Positions 51,445 through 60,424 of a stretch of DNA of 64,000 nt are shown piece after piece. The DNA comes from Methanosarcina acetivorans C2A (lineage in GTDB: Archaea > Halobacteriota > Methanosarcinia > Methanosarcinales > Methanosarcinaceae). The notes beneath the pieces were generated by a model. It was not told the DNA's origin. It saw only the letters and a list, made by a program, of their open reading frames with translations, and searched no databases. The position numbers were made by a program, and so were the translations under genes. Each line of letters starts with the position of its first letter. Position 1 is the stretch's first letter. Location of the stretch: positions 1,054,001 to 1,118,000 of the forward strand of contig NC_003552.1 in the NCBI RefSeq assembly GCF_000007345.1, given 5' to 3'.

Positions 51445-51857
51445 TTTTACTTTGACTTTTTACCCTGTTTCTACTTTGACTTTTTACCCTGTTTCTACTT
51501 TGACTTTTTGCCCTGTTTCCTACTTTGACTTTTTACCCTGTTTCTACTTTGACTTTTTACCCTGTTTCCTACTTTGACTTTTTACCCTGTTTCTACTTTG
51601 ACTTTTTACCCTGTTTCCTACTTTGACTTTTTACCCTGTTTCTACTTTGACTTTTTACCCTGTTTCCTACTTTGACTTTTTACCCTGTTTCTACTTTGAC
51701 TTTTTACCCTGTTTCCTACTTTGACTTTTTACCCTGTTTCTACTTTGACTTTTTACCCTGTTTCTACTTTGACTTTTTGCCCTGTTTCCTACTTTGACTT
51801 TTTACCCTGTTTCTACTTTGACTTTTTACCCTGTTTCCTACTTTAACTTCTTGCTGT
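51445..51857. repeat. Tandem array of about 17 units of 24 and 25 bp
   Basis: The unit tttctactttgactttttaccctg (24 bp) alternates with a 25-bp version that has one extra C (tttcc...). In the middle of the array the two alternate strictly, giving a 49-bp higher-order unit, while the second and third copies and the 13th and 14th are both 24-mers. Two copies carry gccctg for accctg. The downstream edge decays into ttgac/ttgag-containing steps (51855-51930). The array lies 58 bp after the aminotransferase stop and 77 bp before the end of a minus-strand regulator gene. Confidence 0.9.
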
Positions 51858-51933
51858 GATTTTTACCTTGACTTTTTTCTTTGAGTTTTATTTTGAATTT
51901 GTGCTTTGAATATGTACTTTGAGTTTTTTTAAT

Positions 51934-52335
51934 TCAGCTTTCTTCATCGTCCATACGCATGACGAGAGCGCTTACTTTGTCATCCATTTTTTCGATCAGC
52001 TCGTTCATCTGGCTGTACCATTCGTCAACGTTTTTCTTTACCATCTGTTTCATTTCCTGGGGCTCGATAGCTACATATTCGTAGTAGTAACCCCCACTGT
52101 CGATGGATCGTGTTTCCCTGTAAACTATTCCACAGGCTATAAGGTTCTGCAGGGAACGGTATGCAGTGCTCCTTTCCCTGTTGAGGATCTCTCCCAATTT
52201 TTCTGCGGTCAGGGGACCATGCATAAGTAGAGCCTTGTATGCATCGATGTCAAGGGACTTCAGCCCGAGTACACATTTTACCATGTCCTCGCACCTGAAG
52301 CTTGCTCTGATCATCTCGTGAATAGAATTCGCCAT
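51934..52335 (-). CDS. TrmB-like winged-helix transcriptional regulator
   Basis: A 133-residue protein. GLKSLDIDAYKALLMHGPLTAEKLGEIL and RERSTAYRSLQNLIACGIVYRE form a winged helix with a TrmB-like recognition helix. A flexible beta wing (SGGYYYEYVAIEPQEM) and a C-terminal coiled coil (VDEWYSQMNELIEKMDD) suggest a dimer. It lacks the long sugar-binding domain of full-size TrmB, so the effector is unknown. It is divergent from the DUF5591 gene with about 400 bp in between and convergent on the tandem array. Confidence 0.87.
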   Translation of the reverse strand: MANSIHEMIRASFRCEDMVKCVLGLKSLDIDAYKALLMHGPLTAEKLGEILNRERSTAYRSLQNLIACGIVYRETRSIDSGGYYYEYVAIEPQEMKQMVKKNVDEWYSQMNELIEKMDDKVSALVMRMDDEES

Positions 52336-52735
52336 AAAACCACTATTTGGTGACGGTTTGCCCTATTTTTTAAAATTTCTTTTGAGCTTTGAAGATACCG
52401 GCTTGCATGTTCAGAAATTTTCTAAGGCGGATTGAGGATGCTCATAAAAAAGAAAACCCTTTACCGGTTTCCGAATCTGCTATTTAAAAGCATATTTCCC
52501 ATTTGTGTAGAATATAATTATGTGTTATTTTACTATCAATATTGGTGAATATATTTATAAACTTATTTATCTCTCTTAAACTCCATTATTTTTGTCCGGT
52601 AATATCTGTTAAGTATATTTGCTAAATATTCCATTATATCCTTTCTGGCTGTTTTCAAAAAAATATCGACTCTAAGGGAAATCTGCTTAGTTAATTATAT
52701 ATATAATTTCCTGACTCAATAGGCTCTGAGGTCTT
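52336..52735. promoter_or_regulatory. Divergent promoter region with a 16-bp TATA palindrome
   Basis: About 400 bp between the TrmB-like and the DUF5591 genes. AATTATATATATAATT at 52693-52708 is a perfect palindrome that doubles as TATA box about 30 bases before the DUF5591 ATG at 52736. A second TATA, atatttataaac at 52550-52561, points the same way. GAGGTC at 52727-52732 is the Shine-Dalgarno. Confidence 0.55.
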
Positions 52736-53419
52736 ATGAAGCCCATTATCCCTGAAGATGAACGTTCCAAAGAGCCTCTTGATTCCGAGAGAATAATTTA
52801 CCATCCTGATATGATAAAAGCCAATGAATGGGTTATCAATGAGTATGAAGCCCCTTTCAGAGAGATATGTATTTTCGTTCCTTGCGCCAAGAGAAAGCCT
52901 TACCATGAAAGTCCTTCCCATAAAAAATTTGACCGGATAATTTTCGGGCTCGTAAAACCCGAAGACGTACATATAGTGACCTTCGGGACCTGTGGGATTG
53001 CCCCCAGGGAACTTGATACCGAGTACCCTTTCATGCACTACACTTTCATGATGGGTAAATGTAATGTAACGAAGATCAAGAGAGATTTCATAAAAATCGA
53101 AAGTGAAAGGATTGCTGCCTATCTCGAAAAGACAAGGGCAAACTACAGGCACAGGATAGCCTACTGTATCGGGGATTTCCGGACTGCAATGGAAAAAGCC
53201 CTGGAAATGGTCGACATAAAAGTGGATATTGTCCCGAGAGAATCAACCATTCAGAGGATGATCCAGCCCAATAAACCTTTCATTTACAACAGCCTCTCCT
53301 CTAAAGAGTACCTGCAGGACTTCTCCGATGCAATTACTGACGCTTTCGGGCTTCCCAGGCGGGAAGTAGGCTTAAAGGAAGACCTTTCCGTGGACGACAC
53401 TGACTGGTATGTCCTGTAA
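52736..53419 (+). CDS. DUF5591 domain protein, related to archaeosine synthase
   Basis: A 227-residue protein. The region ICIFVPCAKRKPYHESPSHKKF and VTFGTCGIAPRELDTEYPFMHY resemble the DUF5591 domain found in archaeosine synthase ArcS and tRNA-guanine transglycosylase relatives, which have PC-S-KPY..S-SH and a following PxELE motif. The C-terminal 60 residues (PFIYNSLSSKEYLQDF) are less conserved. It lacks the PUA domain and the TGT-like catalytic domain, so ArcS activity by itself is doubtful; a partner or another base-modification role is possible. GAGGTC is 3-4 bases before the start. Confidence 0.78.
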   Translation: MKPIIPEDERSKEPLDSERIIYHPDMIKANEWVINEYEAPFREICIFVPCAKRKPYHESPSHKKFDRIIFGLVKPEDVHIVTFGTCGIAPRELDTEYPFMHYTFMMGKCNVTKIKRDFIKIESERIAAYLEKTRANYRHRIAYCIGDFRTAMEKALEMVDIKVDIVPRESTIQRMIQPNKPFIYNSLSSKEYLQDFSDAITDAFGLPRREVGLKEDLSVDDTDWYVL

Positions 53420-53422
53420 TCC

Positions 53423-53486
53423 TGTTTCGCCTTTTACCAGTTTCGCCTTTCACCAATTTCGAATCTGCTTATTTCGAATTCCGCCG
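53423..53486. repeat. Short 16-bp tandem repeat after the DUF5591 gene
   Basis: TTTCG recurs every 15-16 bp (53425, 53441, 53457, 53472). The first two 16-mers, tgtttcgccttttacc and agtttcgcctttcacc, are close copies and the next two decayed. It starts 4 bp after the stop codon. Confidence 0.65.
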
Positions 53487-53508
53487 TTTTCAAATTCCTC
53501 TGATCTCT

Positions 53509-53658
53509 TCAGAATTGAGAGACAAAGGTTCTTGCCTGCCAGAGGGCAATAACTGCAAGAATCAGGATGAGAACCATCCACATTATGTCCGCGGCCGGGA
53601 TAAAGGAAGTAGCCCAGTATGCATTGTAAGCTTCCATAGCAGCTATAGATTGTACCAT
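53509..53658 (-). CDS. 49-residue single-span membrane protein at the end of the methylamine cluster
   Basis: A short gene of 49 codons: MVQSIAAMEAYNAYWATSFI, then PAADIMWMVLILILAVIALW and QARTFVSQF. AGGAAGG 6-9 bases before the ATG (complement of 53656-53658) is a good Shine-Dalgarno. One hydrophobic helix (about 25-41) is flanked by a Trp/Tyr-rich N-terminus and a basic C-terminus. It lies 15 bp after a small gene that follows mttP, so it is in the same operon. I do not know a named product. It may be a partner of the permease. Confidence 0.7.
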   Translation of the reverse strand: MVQSIAAMEAYNAYWATSFIPAADIMWMVLILILAVIALWQARTFVSQF

Positions 53659-53673
53659 ATTTTTTCCTTCCTC

Positions 53674-53970
53674 TTATACGTACCTTATGCAGGCGTCCGA
53701 TCCCCGGACCTTCCCGAAGTCCGTAATCACATATTTGTGCAGCAGGAAACCTTTTTTATAGATTCCCTCTTCATCGACTTTCTGTTCCAGGTCTTTCAGC
53801 ATCCCTCCTGAAGCAAGCTCGATAATATCGAAGTTGATACTGTCCCGGCCGTAGTTTCCATGCATATTATACTCTTCCTGAATTTTTGAAACGATTTCAT
53901 AGTTCCAGTGTTCTTCTCCATCCAGGAAAAGCTCCAGTATCCTGAATTTTATTGGACGGTTTGTGCCCAT
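53674..53970 (-). CDS. Small winged-helix-like protein in the mtt operon
   Basis: A 98-residue protein between mttP (3 bp upstream) and the 49-residue membrane protein gene (15 bp downstream). FRILELFLDGEEHWNYEIVSKIQEEY and SINFDIIELASGGMLKDLEQKV form a helix-turn-helix with wing-like ending LHKYVITDFGKVRG, so a DNA-binding role is plausible. GAGGAGG-like sequence in the mttP end provides the SD. The family is not recognised. The context suggests a role in regulation or assembly of methylamine transport. Confidence 0.7.
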   Translation of the reverse strand: MGTNRPIKFRILELFLDGEEHWNYEIVSKIQEEYNMHGNYGRDSINFDIIELASGGMLKDLEQKVDEEGIYKKGFLLHKYVITDFGKVRGSDACIRYV

Positions 53971-53973
53971 TTT

Positions 53974-55043
53974 TCATCCTCCTCTGAGGGTTTCGATTTC
54001 CGTAGCCTCTTCCGTGAACATTACAAAACTCCCTATGATGCAGAGTGTGCCTCCAAGGAGAATTGTCCACTGGGGGACATCCCCGAAGAATAGGAAAATA
54101 AAGATGACTGCAAAAAATCCATAGAGGTTTCCTATTCCCTGCCCTCTCCCCACTCCTATTAGAGGGAAGGACTTATACCAGGAAACATAACAGAATCCGA
54201 AGGTGATCCCTGCAAAGATCAGGACCAGAAGGGCAAGGGGTTCGAAAACCTGAATTGCATAAGAATACATCGGGAAGCCGATAATTGCCAGAACAGGCAC
54301 AATAATTATCCACCAGATTATGTTTTCTCCAAGGAAACGCAGAGTCAGGCCCACGTCCGGCTCGGAAATATCAAGCCCTTTGCCTGCGATAGCCCCTTCT
54401 ATTCCCCAGCCGACAGCAGCCATAAGCCCGCCCAGGTATCCTATCCAGGGAACTTCCCCTGCTCCAAGTTCGGTAACCAGTCCGCCTCCGAAGATGGTAA
54501 TTCCGCCAAGGATAATTACAATAATCCCCGTAGCTGCCCTTTTAGTGATTTTCTCTCCATACCAGTAGTAAGCAAGCACGGACCCTATTACCGGGTAAAG
54601 GAGAGCCGCCACGGCTGCAAATGCTCCTCCTATGAATCCCATAGCCATAAAAGATCCGAGAATTGCAATCGGTCCTCCGAAGATAGAAGCAAGGAAGAAC
54701 CATTTGGAACAGGGATTGAACTCCTTAAGAGTCCGGGAAAGCTCCCCGAATTTTTGCAGTACTCCGTTCCAGAGTATAAGTGCAAGCATGACCGTGAGCG
54801 CATTAAATGCGGTTATCAAAGCCGCAGTAACTACAAGAGAGACCCCATCTCCGTTTGTTTCCGCAATTGCTCCGAACAGTCAAAAGGATTCAGCACCCAT
54901 ATTACAGTTCCTGGCAGATACCAGATCCCCCAGAACACAGCGCAGAAAAGAGCCCACATATACCCTTTACTGATTCTCTTCCTGCTTTCCTGTTCTTTCA
55001 AAGCTTTCAGGTCCAAGGTTAAATCCTCCTTTTTTTCATTCAA
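53974..55043 (-). pseudogene. mttP: Methylamine permease MttP, disrupted by a one-base frameshift
   Basis: Two open frames, 54831-55043 and 53974-54819, join to a roughly 356-residue membrane protein of about 10 helices (DMT-like). The N-terminal frame reads RKRISKGYMWALFCAVFWGIWYLPGTVIWVLNPFD; the natural continuation LFGAIAETNGDGVSLVVTAAL is in the next frame. The change falls at the CAGTC around 54879-54882, consistent with the loss of one C in GACCTGTTC. Translation in the wrong frame stops at 54831. Later features (GGPIAILGSFMAMGFIGG, YPVIGSVLAYYWYGEK, VSWYKSFPLIGVGRGQG) are intact. The gene is downstream of mttC, typical of mttP. It is either inactive in this strain or a sequence error. 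Confidence 0.87.
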
Positions 55044-55140
55044 ATTCCAGAAAAGTAACCAAGAGGAACAGAAAGGAGCTCTGATTTTTCTTAAAGCTCC
55101 ATTCTGACGTCCCCTGCCCCCTGTCTTTTTGCACAGTCTT

Positions 55141-55794
55141 TTAGCTTTTAATGGCTGCTTTTATCTTGTTTACGGCATCGGTTGCACTTTCTCCATAGAT
55201 ATCTGCCCCTATTTTATCAGCCCAGCCCTGAGTGACAGGTGCGCCTCCGACCATGGTTTTGACCTGTCCGCGGATCCCTGCTTCTTTCAGCTGTTCTTCT
55301 AGCTGGATCTGGTTGACCATAGTTGTGGTCATAAGGGCGGAAGTTGCAACAATATCAGGCTTGAGTTCCTTTGCCTTTTCAACGAAGGTTTTTATCGCGA
55401 CATCTCTCCCGAGGTCCACGACCTCAAAACCTGCAATATTGAGCATCGAGGCAACAATGTCCTTTCCTATGGAATGGATGTCTCCTTCAATGGTCCCGAT
55501 AATAACAGTTCCGAGAGTTGTGGTTTTGGCCTTGCGCTTCTCCATTTCGGGCTGCAGGACTTCGATTCCCGCTTTCATCGCTTCTGCGGCTGCAAGCACA
55601 TGGGGCAGGAAAAGGGTTCCCTGCTCGAACTGGTCCCCCACGTACTGCATGCCTGCGGTGTATCCGTGTTCGATGATTTCCACGGGGTCTAATCCTGCTA
55701 CAAGGGCTTCGTTTGCAGCTTCCTGTGCCATTTCCTCGTCAAACTCGGTAATCGAATCTTTTGCTTTTGCAATAATTTCTTCTTTGCCTGCCAT
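55141..55794 (-). CDS. mttC: Trimethylamine corrinoid protein MttC
   Basis: A 217-residue B12 protein. The N-terminal helical bundle (EALVAGLDPVEIIEHGYTAGM, FLPHVLAAAEAMKAGIEVL) and the Rossmann domain with the cobalt-ligand motif EGDIHSIGKDIV (His in DxHxxG), ATSALMTTTMVNQ, and MVGGAPVTQGWADKIGADIY are diagnostic. It accepts the methyl group of trimethylamine from MttB and passes it on to MtbA-CoM. It starts 20 bp after the mttB stop, and its C-terminus precedes mttP by about 100 bp. Confidence 0.96.
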   Translation of the reverse strand: MAGKEEIIAKAKDSITEFDEEMAQEAANEALVAGLDPVEIIEHGYTAGMQYVGDQFEQGTLFLPHVLAAAEAMKAGIEVLQPEMEKRKAKTTTLGTVIIGTIEGDIHSIGKDIVASMLNIAGFEVVDLGRDVAIKTFVEKAKELKPDIVATSALMTTTMVNQIQLEEQLKEAGIRGQVKTMVGGAPVTQGWADKIGADIYGESATDAVNKIKAAIKS

Positions 55795-55814
55795 TTTTAA
55801 CCCCCCCGATTTGT

Positions 55815-57302
55815 TTAACTCTCCTTAAAGGCTTTATCAGCCCTGTCCACAATTGCCTGCATGTCCTTGAGGATATCCGTATCTATTGGCGGGACCTCAT
55901 GATGTTTCAGCACATCCGTAACCTTTTCGTTTGCCACGGCTGCAAGGTCTTTGGAACCGGATGCAGCCCAGTCCCCGTACATCCTCCGGTCAATAAGCAT
56001 GGGATCGGACGGATAGTTAACCAGCAGCCTGGTCTGTTTGAGGGCGAGGAAATTATTTCCTATTCCTACCTTCTGGATGGAATCTACTGCAAGGGTTTCA
56101 GGCGAGACCTCTATCCCCTGCATCGCTTTCTTTACCATTTTGATGATATCGTTGTCGATTACCAGCTGTTCCATTGAGAATGTCATTCCAAGCTCAAGCA
56201 TCCCGGCGCCATAGATGGTGTTGGCACCGGCAAGGGCAGGCAGGAAGCAGGTCATTGTCTTTTCGTGTCCTGTCTGGTTATCCGGGATCTTGGCGTCAGC
56301 CTAGGTGCCCGCCACGTAGGACGGAAGCCCATAGAACTGGGCAAGCTTGGCAACTGCAGCGCTGATCAGGCCAAGTTCTGGAGACCCTACGGGGGCAGTC
56401 CCTTTCTTCAGGTCAAAGGTTGTGGTAGAGCTTCCGTACCAGACTTTTGCTCCGGGGACGGTAAGCTGGGCAAGCACAATTCCGGAGAGGACTTCGGCAT
56501 TATGGGTCACAAGGGTCCCTGCAAGGTAAACAGGTGAGGACCCTCCGGACATTGCCATACTCAGGACATTTACAGGCATTCCGAAACGTGCACCCTTGAT
56601 AATGACCTGGCATGCATTAACGCTGAGCTCGAGCGGGCTGGTCGGGCAGAGCAGCATGGAAAAGATCGGTTTTTTCCTGGCTTCCTCCTCATCTCCGCCA
56701 TAGTAAGCTTTCACAATGTCCCGGTAGTATTCGACATTCTCTCCCACGGGATCAATATGATGGTAGTGTTTTGCAGTATTTGCTATCGGCGTAAGGGTCT
56801 CATGCACGTCCTGCGCACCTTTTCCGGCCCAATCCCTCGCAGATACCGGAAGAGAAAAGTAGTCGATGTTTTCAGTCCAGTCACAGAGCTTTGCAATGTC
56901 TGCAATGTCCTGTTCTACGGAATCAACAGTTACGTATTTGCCGCTCTGGTACTTACACATCTTAACCCCTGTGCCGAAACAGGTCCAGTGGACTTTTCCG
57001 CCGGCTTCCTGGACGGTGTTGTACTTTTTGTCCCTGCCCCAGAGAACAAACCTCGATGGTGCGAGCTGGAGAGCTCTTCTTACGAGATATTCGGGGATCT
57101 TTACAACATTGGTTTTTTCGTCGACTTCACAGCCGTTTTCCTTGAAGATCTGCCTGGCTTCAGGGTCAGAGACCTGAACTCCGGGGTTCATCAGAACTTC
57201 CATTGTGGCATAGTGAATCGCTTTGAGTTCGTCAATGGTAAAAAGGTTTAATTCCACTCCCTGAAGGGAACTAAATCCTGCAACTGCATTATTTTGCGCC
57301 AT
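55815..57302 (-). CDS. mttB: Trimethylamine methyltransferase MttB with in-frame amber (pyrrolysine 334)
   Basis: A 495-residue protein encoded across an in-frame TAG at 56301-56303 (complement). Upstream half ends in LPSYVAGT and continues after the amber with [14 protein letters not shown] and a normal C-terminus at 55815; the TAG is codon 334, the known pyrrolysine position of Methanosarcina MttB. The protein demethylates trimethylamine and methylates MttC. GGAGAT 8 bases before ATG 57302 fixes the start. The upstream 590 bp form a leader and promoter region. Two separate ORFs must not be read as a broken gene. mttC follows by 20 bp. Confidence 0.97.
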
Positions 57303-57891
57303 TCTCTATCTCCTTTTTCCTGGATATTTTCCGGTTTGCTTTGCTTCTCAGCTTACTCGGGGCAAATCCGTTTTTATCTTCAGTTCAGGAGGCAGAGGCT
57401 ATGAAGAAAAGATCGGGTCTTTCCATGAAAATTAAAAAGATTTTTCATGGGAACAGCCACAAAATCAATCTCAAAAACCACTTCATCTTTTAAACTCCTG
57501 CCTCTTGTTAGCAGGTGGAATCTAAAAGAGATAACCCTCCGTATTCTTCTCCCCACTTTCTTAAAGCCTGTACTTTTTCCCTTTTCACTCCAAAGTACAT
57601 TCTTCTCTTTAGCGTCTCTGCTTTTTTTTCACTGAGAATTTTTATGTGCCAACCATTTCTTTTTCGATTTCCGGAAATTTTTTACCTTTTCTAAGGGAAT
57701 ATCATCCTTTTTCCGGAATGCCCCCCTGGAGGTTGACTTTTTCTCAATCTTTTTTATAGTATTCTGGTTATTTTAGTTTTAATATTTCTGTATATATATT
57801 TTCCCGACAATCCTTTCTTATTTTACCTACGGTTCCTTTTATTACTCTTGCAGCCTTTCTCTACACTTTTAATTTTTTTATTGGTCTCGGC
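57303..57891 (-). promoter_or_regulatory. Promoter and long leader between mtbB and mttB
   Basis: About 590 bp. A TATA-like element (tgtatatatatttt on the plus strand, 57791-57804) is appropriate for minus-strand transcription starting near 57775, which would leave a leader of about 470 nt before mttB. Several T-rich stretches (plus strand) appear as A-rich RNA. Long leaders are known for methyltransferase genes in Methanosarcina. No gene recognised here. Confidence 0.5.
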
Positions 57892-59298
57892 TTATCTTCC
57901 TGTTTGTTTTCTGAAAAGCTCGCAGGAGTTTATCCTGACATCGAGCAGTTTTTCTATATTCATTTTTGCGGCAATACCCTTTGCAGCCCCCGGAACTGAG
58001 GTGATCACGCCGATGTCGAGCTCTTCCCTGAGTTCGCGCATAACGTGCTCGTCTGCGAGGTCCATTACATCCACATCGAGCTTCTTTGCCACGTACTTTT
58101 TTGCTTCTTTGATTCTCATGTTCTTTGAGAACTGCATCCTTGCAACAAGATCGCCGGCTGCTCTGATCCCGGTCATACCTGAGGCCATTATGTGGGAAAT
58201 CGGCATACCCAGAGGGTCGCCGACCCCGATCTATATGCCGTCTACGCCGGCAACTTCGACCATCGCCTTGCTTGCCCGAGTAACGGCATCAATCGGAGGT
58301 GTTTCAAGCATTGGAATTCCGCCGACTCCCATACCCATGTCAACATGGCAGGGCAGGGAAGAGACCTTTACGGCTTCTTTTATGAAAGTCACCGCCCTTG
58401 CAAGATTCCATGGGGAAGTTTTGCTTGTATTCGTGTTTACAACAGGGCCGAAAACGTTTGCTCCGGCTTTTGCTACTAGGGATGCCTGCTGATGGGGCCA
58501 GAGTCCTGCAAGGGTTACCCCTTCATACTGCAGGTTTCCATGCATCCCGAGCACCATCTCACCTGCCATCCCTACTTCGATGTGCATAGCCGGAAATTCC
58601 TTCCTGAGGGCTTCAACCGCATGCAGGGTCCCGTAAAAGTCTCCATCCCCTGCTGCAGCAGTTGTGTCAAAATTGACACCGTCTGCCCCCGAGGCAAAGA
58701 GTTTCTGCATTATCCAGACTGTATCCCTTGTAAGGTGGTCGGCTGCGTGCTCCATTGATTCCCAGGCTTCCTGGATCTTGAAAGCTTTCATGAGGTCACC
58801 CGGATTTTCAAAGGGCCCGTCAGGGGTGTAGTATAGCCCCATGTTGGGCATTGCCCCATAGAAGAGCGGGATGATCATGTTCTGCTGGCAGACTTCCATC
58901 GCCTGGCACTCATTTGAGACCACGGGTTTTACCGGTTTGAAACTGTAGTCGATGTGACCGAGCTCCATTGTGTCAGCGCCAAATGCCCGCTCGTGCATCA
59001 TGCAGCCAACAAGCCTGCTGGATGGAATTCCAACCCCACTGTTGCCCTGATCTCCGTCAAGCCGGATCGTGCCTATATCATGAGTAACCGGCACTTCCAT
59101 CCCCTGTTCAACACTGACAGCCTTTCCGGGCATCATGAGGATTTCTGCAAGTCTGTCAATCTCATCCCCGCTCAATGCAGGGATTTCCCCCAGGTCTGCT
59201 GCATTGGCTGCACCTGCCTCAAGTTCCTCCCTGATCTTTTCTTTTGTAAGGAAGATCCTCTTCCCGTCTCCCATTCGTAAAGCATATTCGGTTGCCAT
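57892..59298 (-). CDS. mtbB: Dimethylamine methyltransferase MtbB with in-frame amber (pyrrolysine 356)
   Basis: A 468-residue protein across an in-frame TAG at 58231-58233 (complement): the first part ends in VEVAGVDGI, then amber, then [18 protein letters not shown] and a C-terminus at RKQTGR. TAG is codon 356, the established pyrrolysine position in MtbB. Segments [60 protein letters not shown] are characteristic. It transfers a methyl group from dimethylamine to MtbC. Its start is 6 bp after mtbC, which is upstream, so these two form an operon in the order mtbC-mtbB. Confidence 0.97.
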
Positions 59299-59304
59299 AT
59301 CTTT

Positions 59305-59955
59305 TCACTTCCCAAGAAGCAGTTCTTTTGCTTTTGCCACAGCTTCACTGGCATTTTCAGCGTAGCAGTCCGCTCCTATCTTGTCAGCCCAGGCCTGGGT
59401 TGCAGGAGCTCCCCCCACCATCACTTTTACTCTCTCCCTCATTCCTTCTTCTTTGAGAAGTTCTATGACGTCCCTTTGCCCCTGCATGGTAGTGGTCATC
59501 AGGGCTGAAAGCCCTATCATATCTGCATTGACTTCCTTTGCCTTTTCTACAAAGTTTTTGATCGGGACATCCCTGCCTATGTCGTGGACTTCAAACCCTG
59601 CGGACTGGAGCATGGTTGAGACAATTGATTTGCCTATGTCGTGCACGTCTCCTTCAACCGTCCCGTTTACGATAACTCCCAATTTTTTTGTCTCGGTTCC
59701 TGCAGGCATTTCGGCTTCAAGGATGTTGACTCCGGCAGTCATGGAATCGGCTGCCATCATTACATGCGGCAGGAAAAGTTTTCCTCTCTCAAACAACGTG
59801 CCTACCTGATTCATCCCTGCAGCAAGCCCCTTTTCAATTATCTCTGCAGGCTCCATGACTTCTTTTGCCTTTTCTACGGCCGCAATCACCCTGTCCTTTT
59901 TACAGGAAACTATTGCATCCGAAAGTTCCTGAAGTAGCTCTTCTTTGCTTGCCAT
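59305..59955 (-). CDS. mtbC: Dimethylamine corrinoid protein MtbC
   Basis: A 216-residue corrinoid protein. ATG 59955 follows GGGGGT by 5-6 bases; a TTG two codons earlier is less good. Diagnostic are MEPAEIIEKGLAAGMNQVG, FLPHVMMAADSMTAGVNIL, EGDVHDIGKSIV with the cobalt-binding His, LSALMTTTMQGQ, and MVGGAPATQAWADKIGADCY. It carries the methyl group from MtbB to MtbA. It begins the mtbC-mtbB unit; TATA-like atataaat on the minus strand near 60196-60205 gives a leader of about 215 nt. Confidence 0.95.
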   Translation of the reverse strand: MASKEELLQELSDAIVSCKKDRVIAAVEKAKEVMEPAEIIEKGLAAGMNQVGTLFERGKLFLPHVMMAADSMTAGVNILEAEMPAGTETKKLGVIVNGTVEGDVHDIGKSIVSTMLQSAGFEVHDIGRDVPIKNFVEKAKEVNADMIGLSALMTTTMQGQRDVIELLKEEGMRERVKVMVGGAPATQAWADKIGADCYAENASEAVAKAKELLLGK

Positions 59956-60424
59956 TCTCAACCCCCATTTCCAAAGTCATGTCTGAGAACAGGAAAAATA
60001 CTTTGTGTTGAAAGCCCCCCTGTCTCTTTTTTATAAAATAAAACCCTTTTTTCGGGAAAGTAAATCTCCGGAAAAGTCCGATCTGCTCCTCTTGAGTGGT
60101 TTCCTTGGGAGCCTGTAAGATATCTTATTTTTCCGGATAGATTCTCCCTATCCAATGTCTTTTATTTAAATATATTAATTTCATTTAAAAAAACCATTTA
60201 TATACTTTTATTTCTGGAAAAGAGTGCCTTATGTAGGGAAAGAAAAACCGGGATTTTAAATAAAGTCGGGATTTTAAATAAAGTCGGGGAACAAAATATA
60301 CATCCGTAAGGTTCTGGATAGAATAAGTTTCTGAAAGGTGTACCAGGCTGCTTAATATTGACTACATTCCCGGCAAGAAATCTGCAAAAATTGGTAAAAT
60401 AAGTAAGTCTTACCTGCAGCCAGT
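59956..60424. promoter_or_regulatory. mtbC promoter region and 18-bp duplication
   Basis: About 470 bp. The TATA candidate for mtbC is the complement of ccatttatatac at 60193-60204. An 18-bp direct duplication, cgggattttaaataaagt, lies at 60249-60266 and 60267-60284. Nothing else recognised. Confidence 0.5.

Noticed and set aside
51445-51857. CRISPR array
   Set aside because: Units are contiguous with no spacers of unique sequence; it is a plain tandem repeat.
55815-59298. mttB and mtbB as pseudogenes split by stop codons
   Set aside because: In both cases the stop is a single TAG at the known pyrrolysine codon, and homology continues in the same frame.
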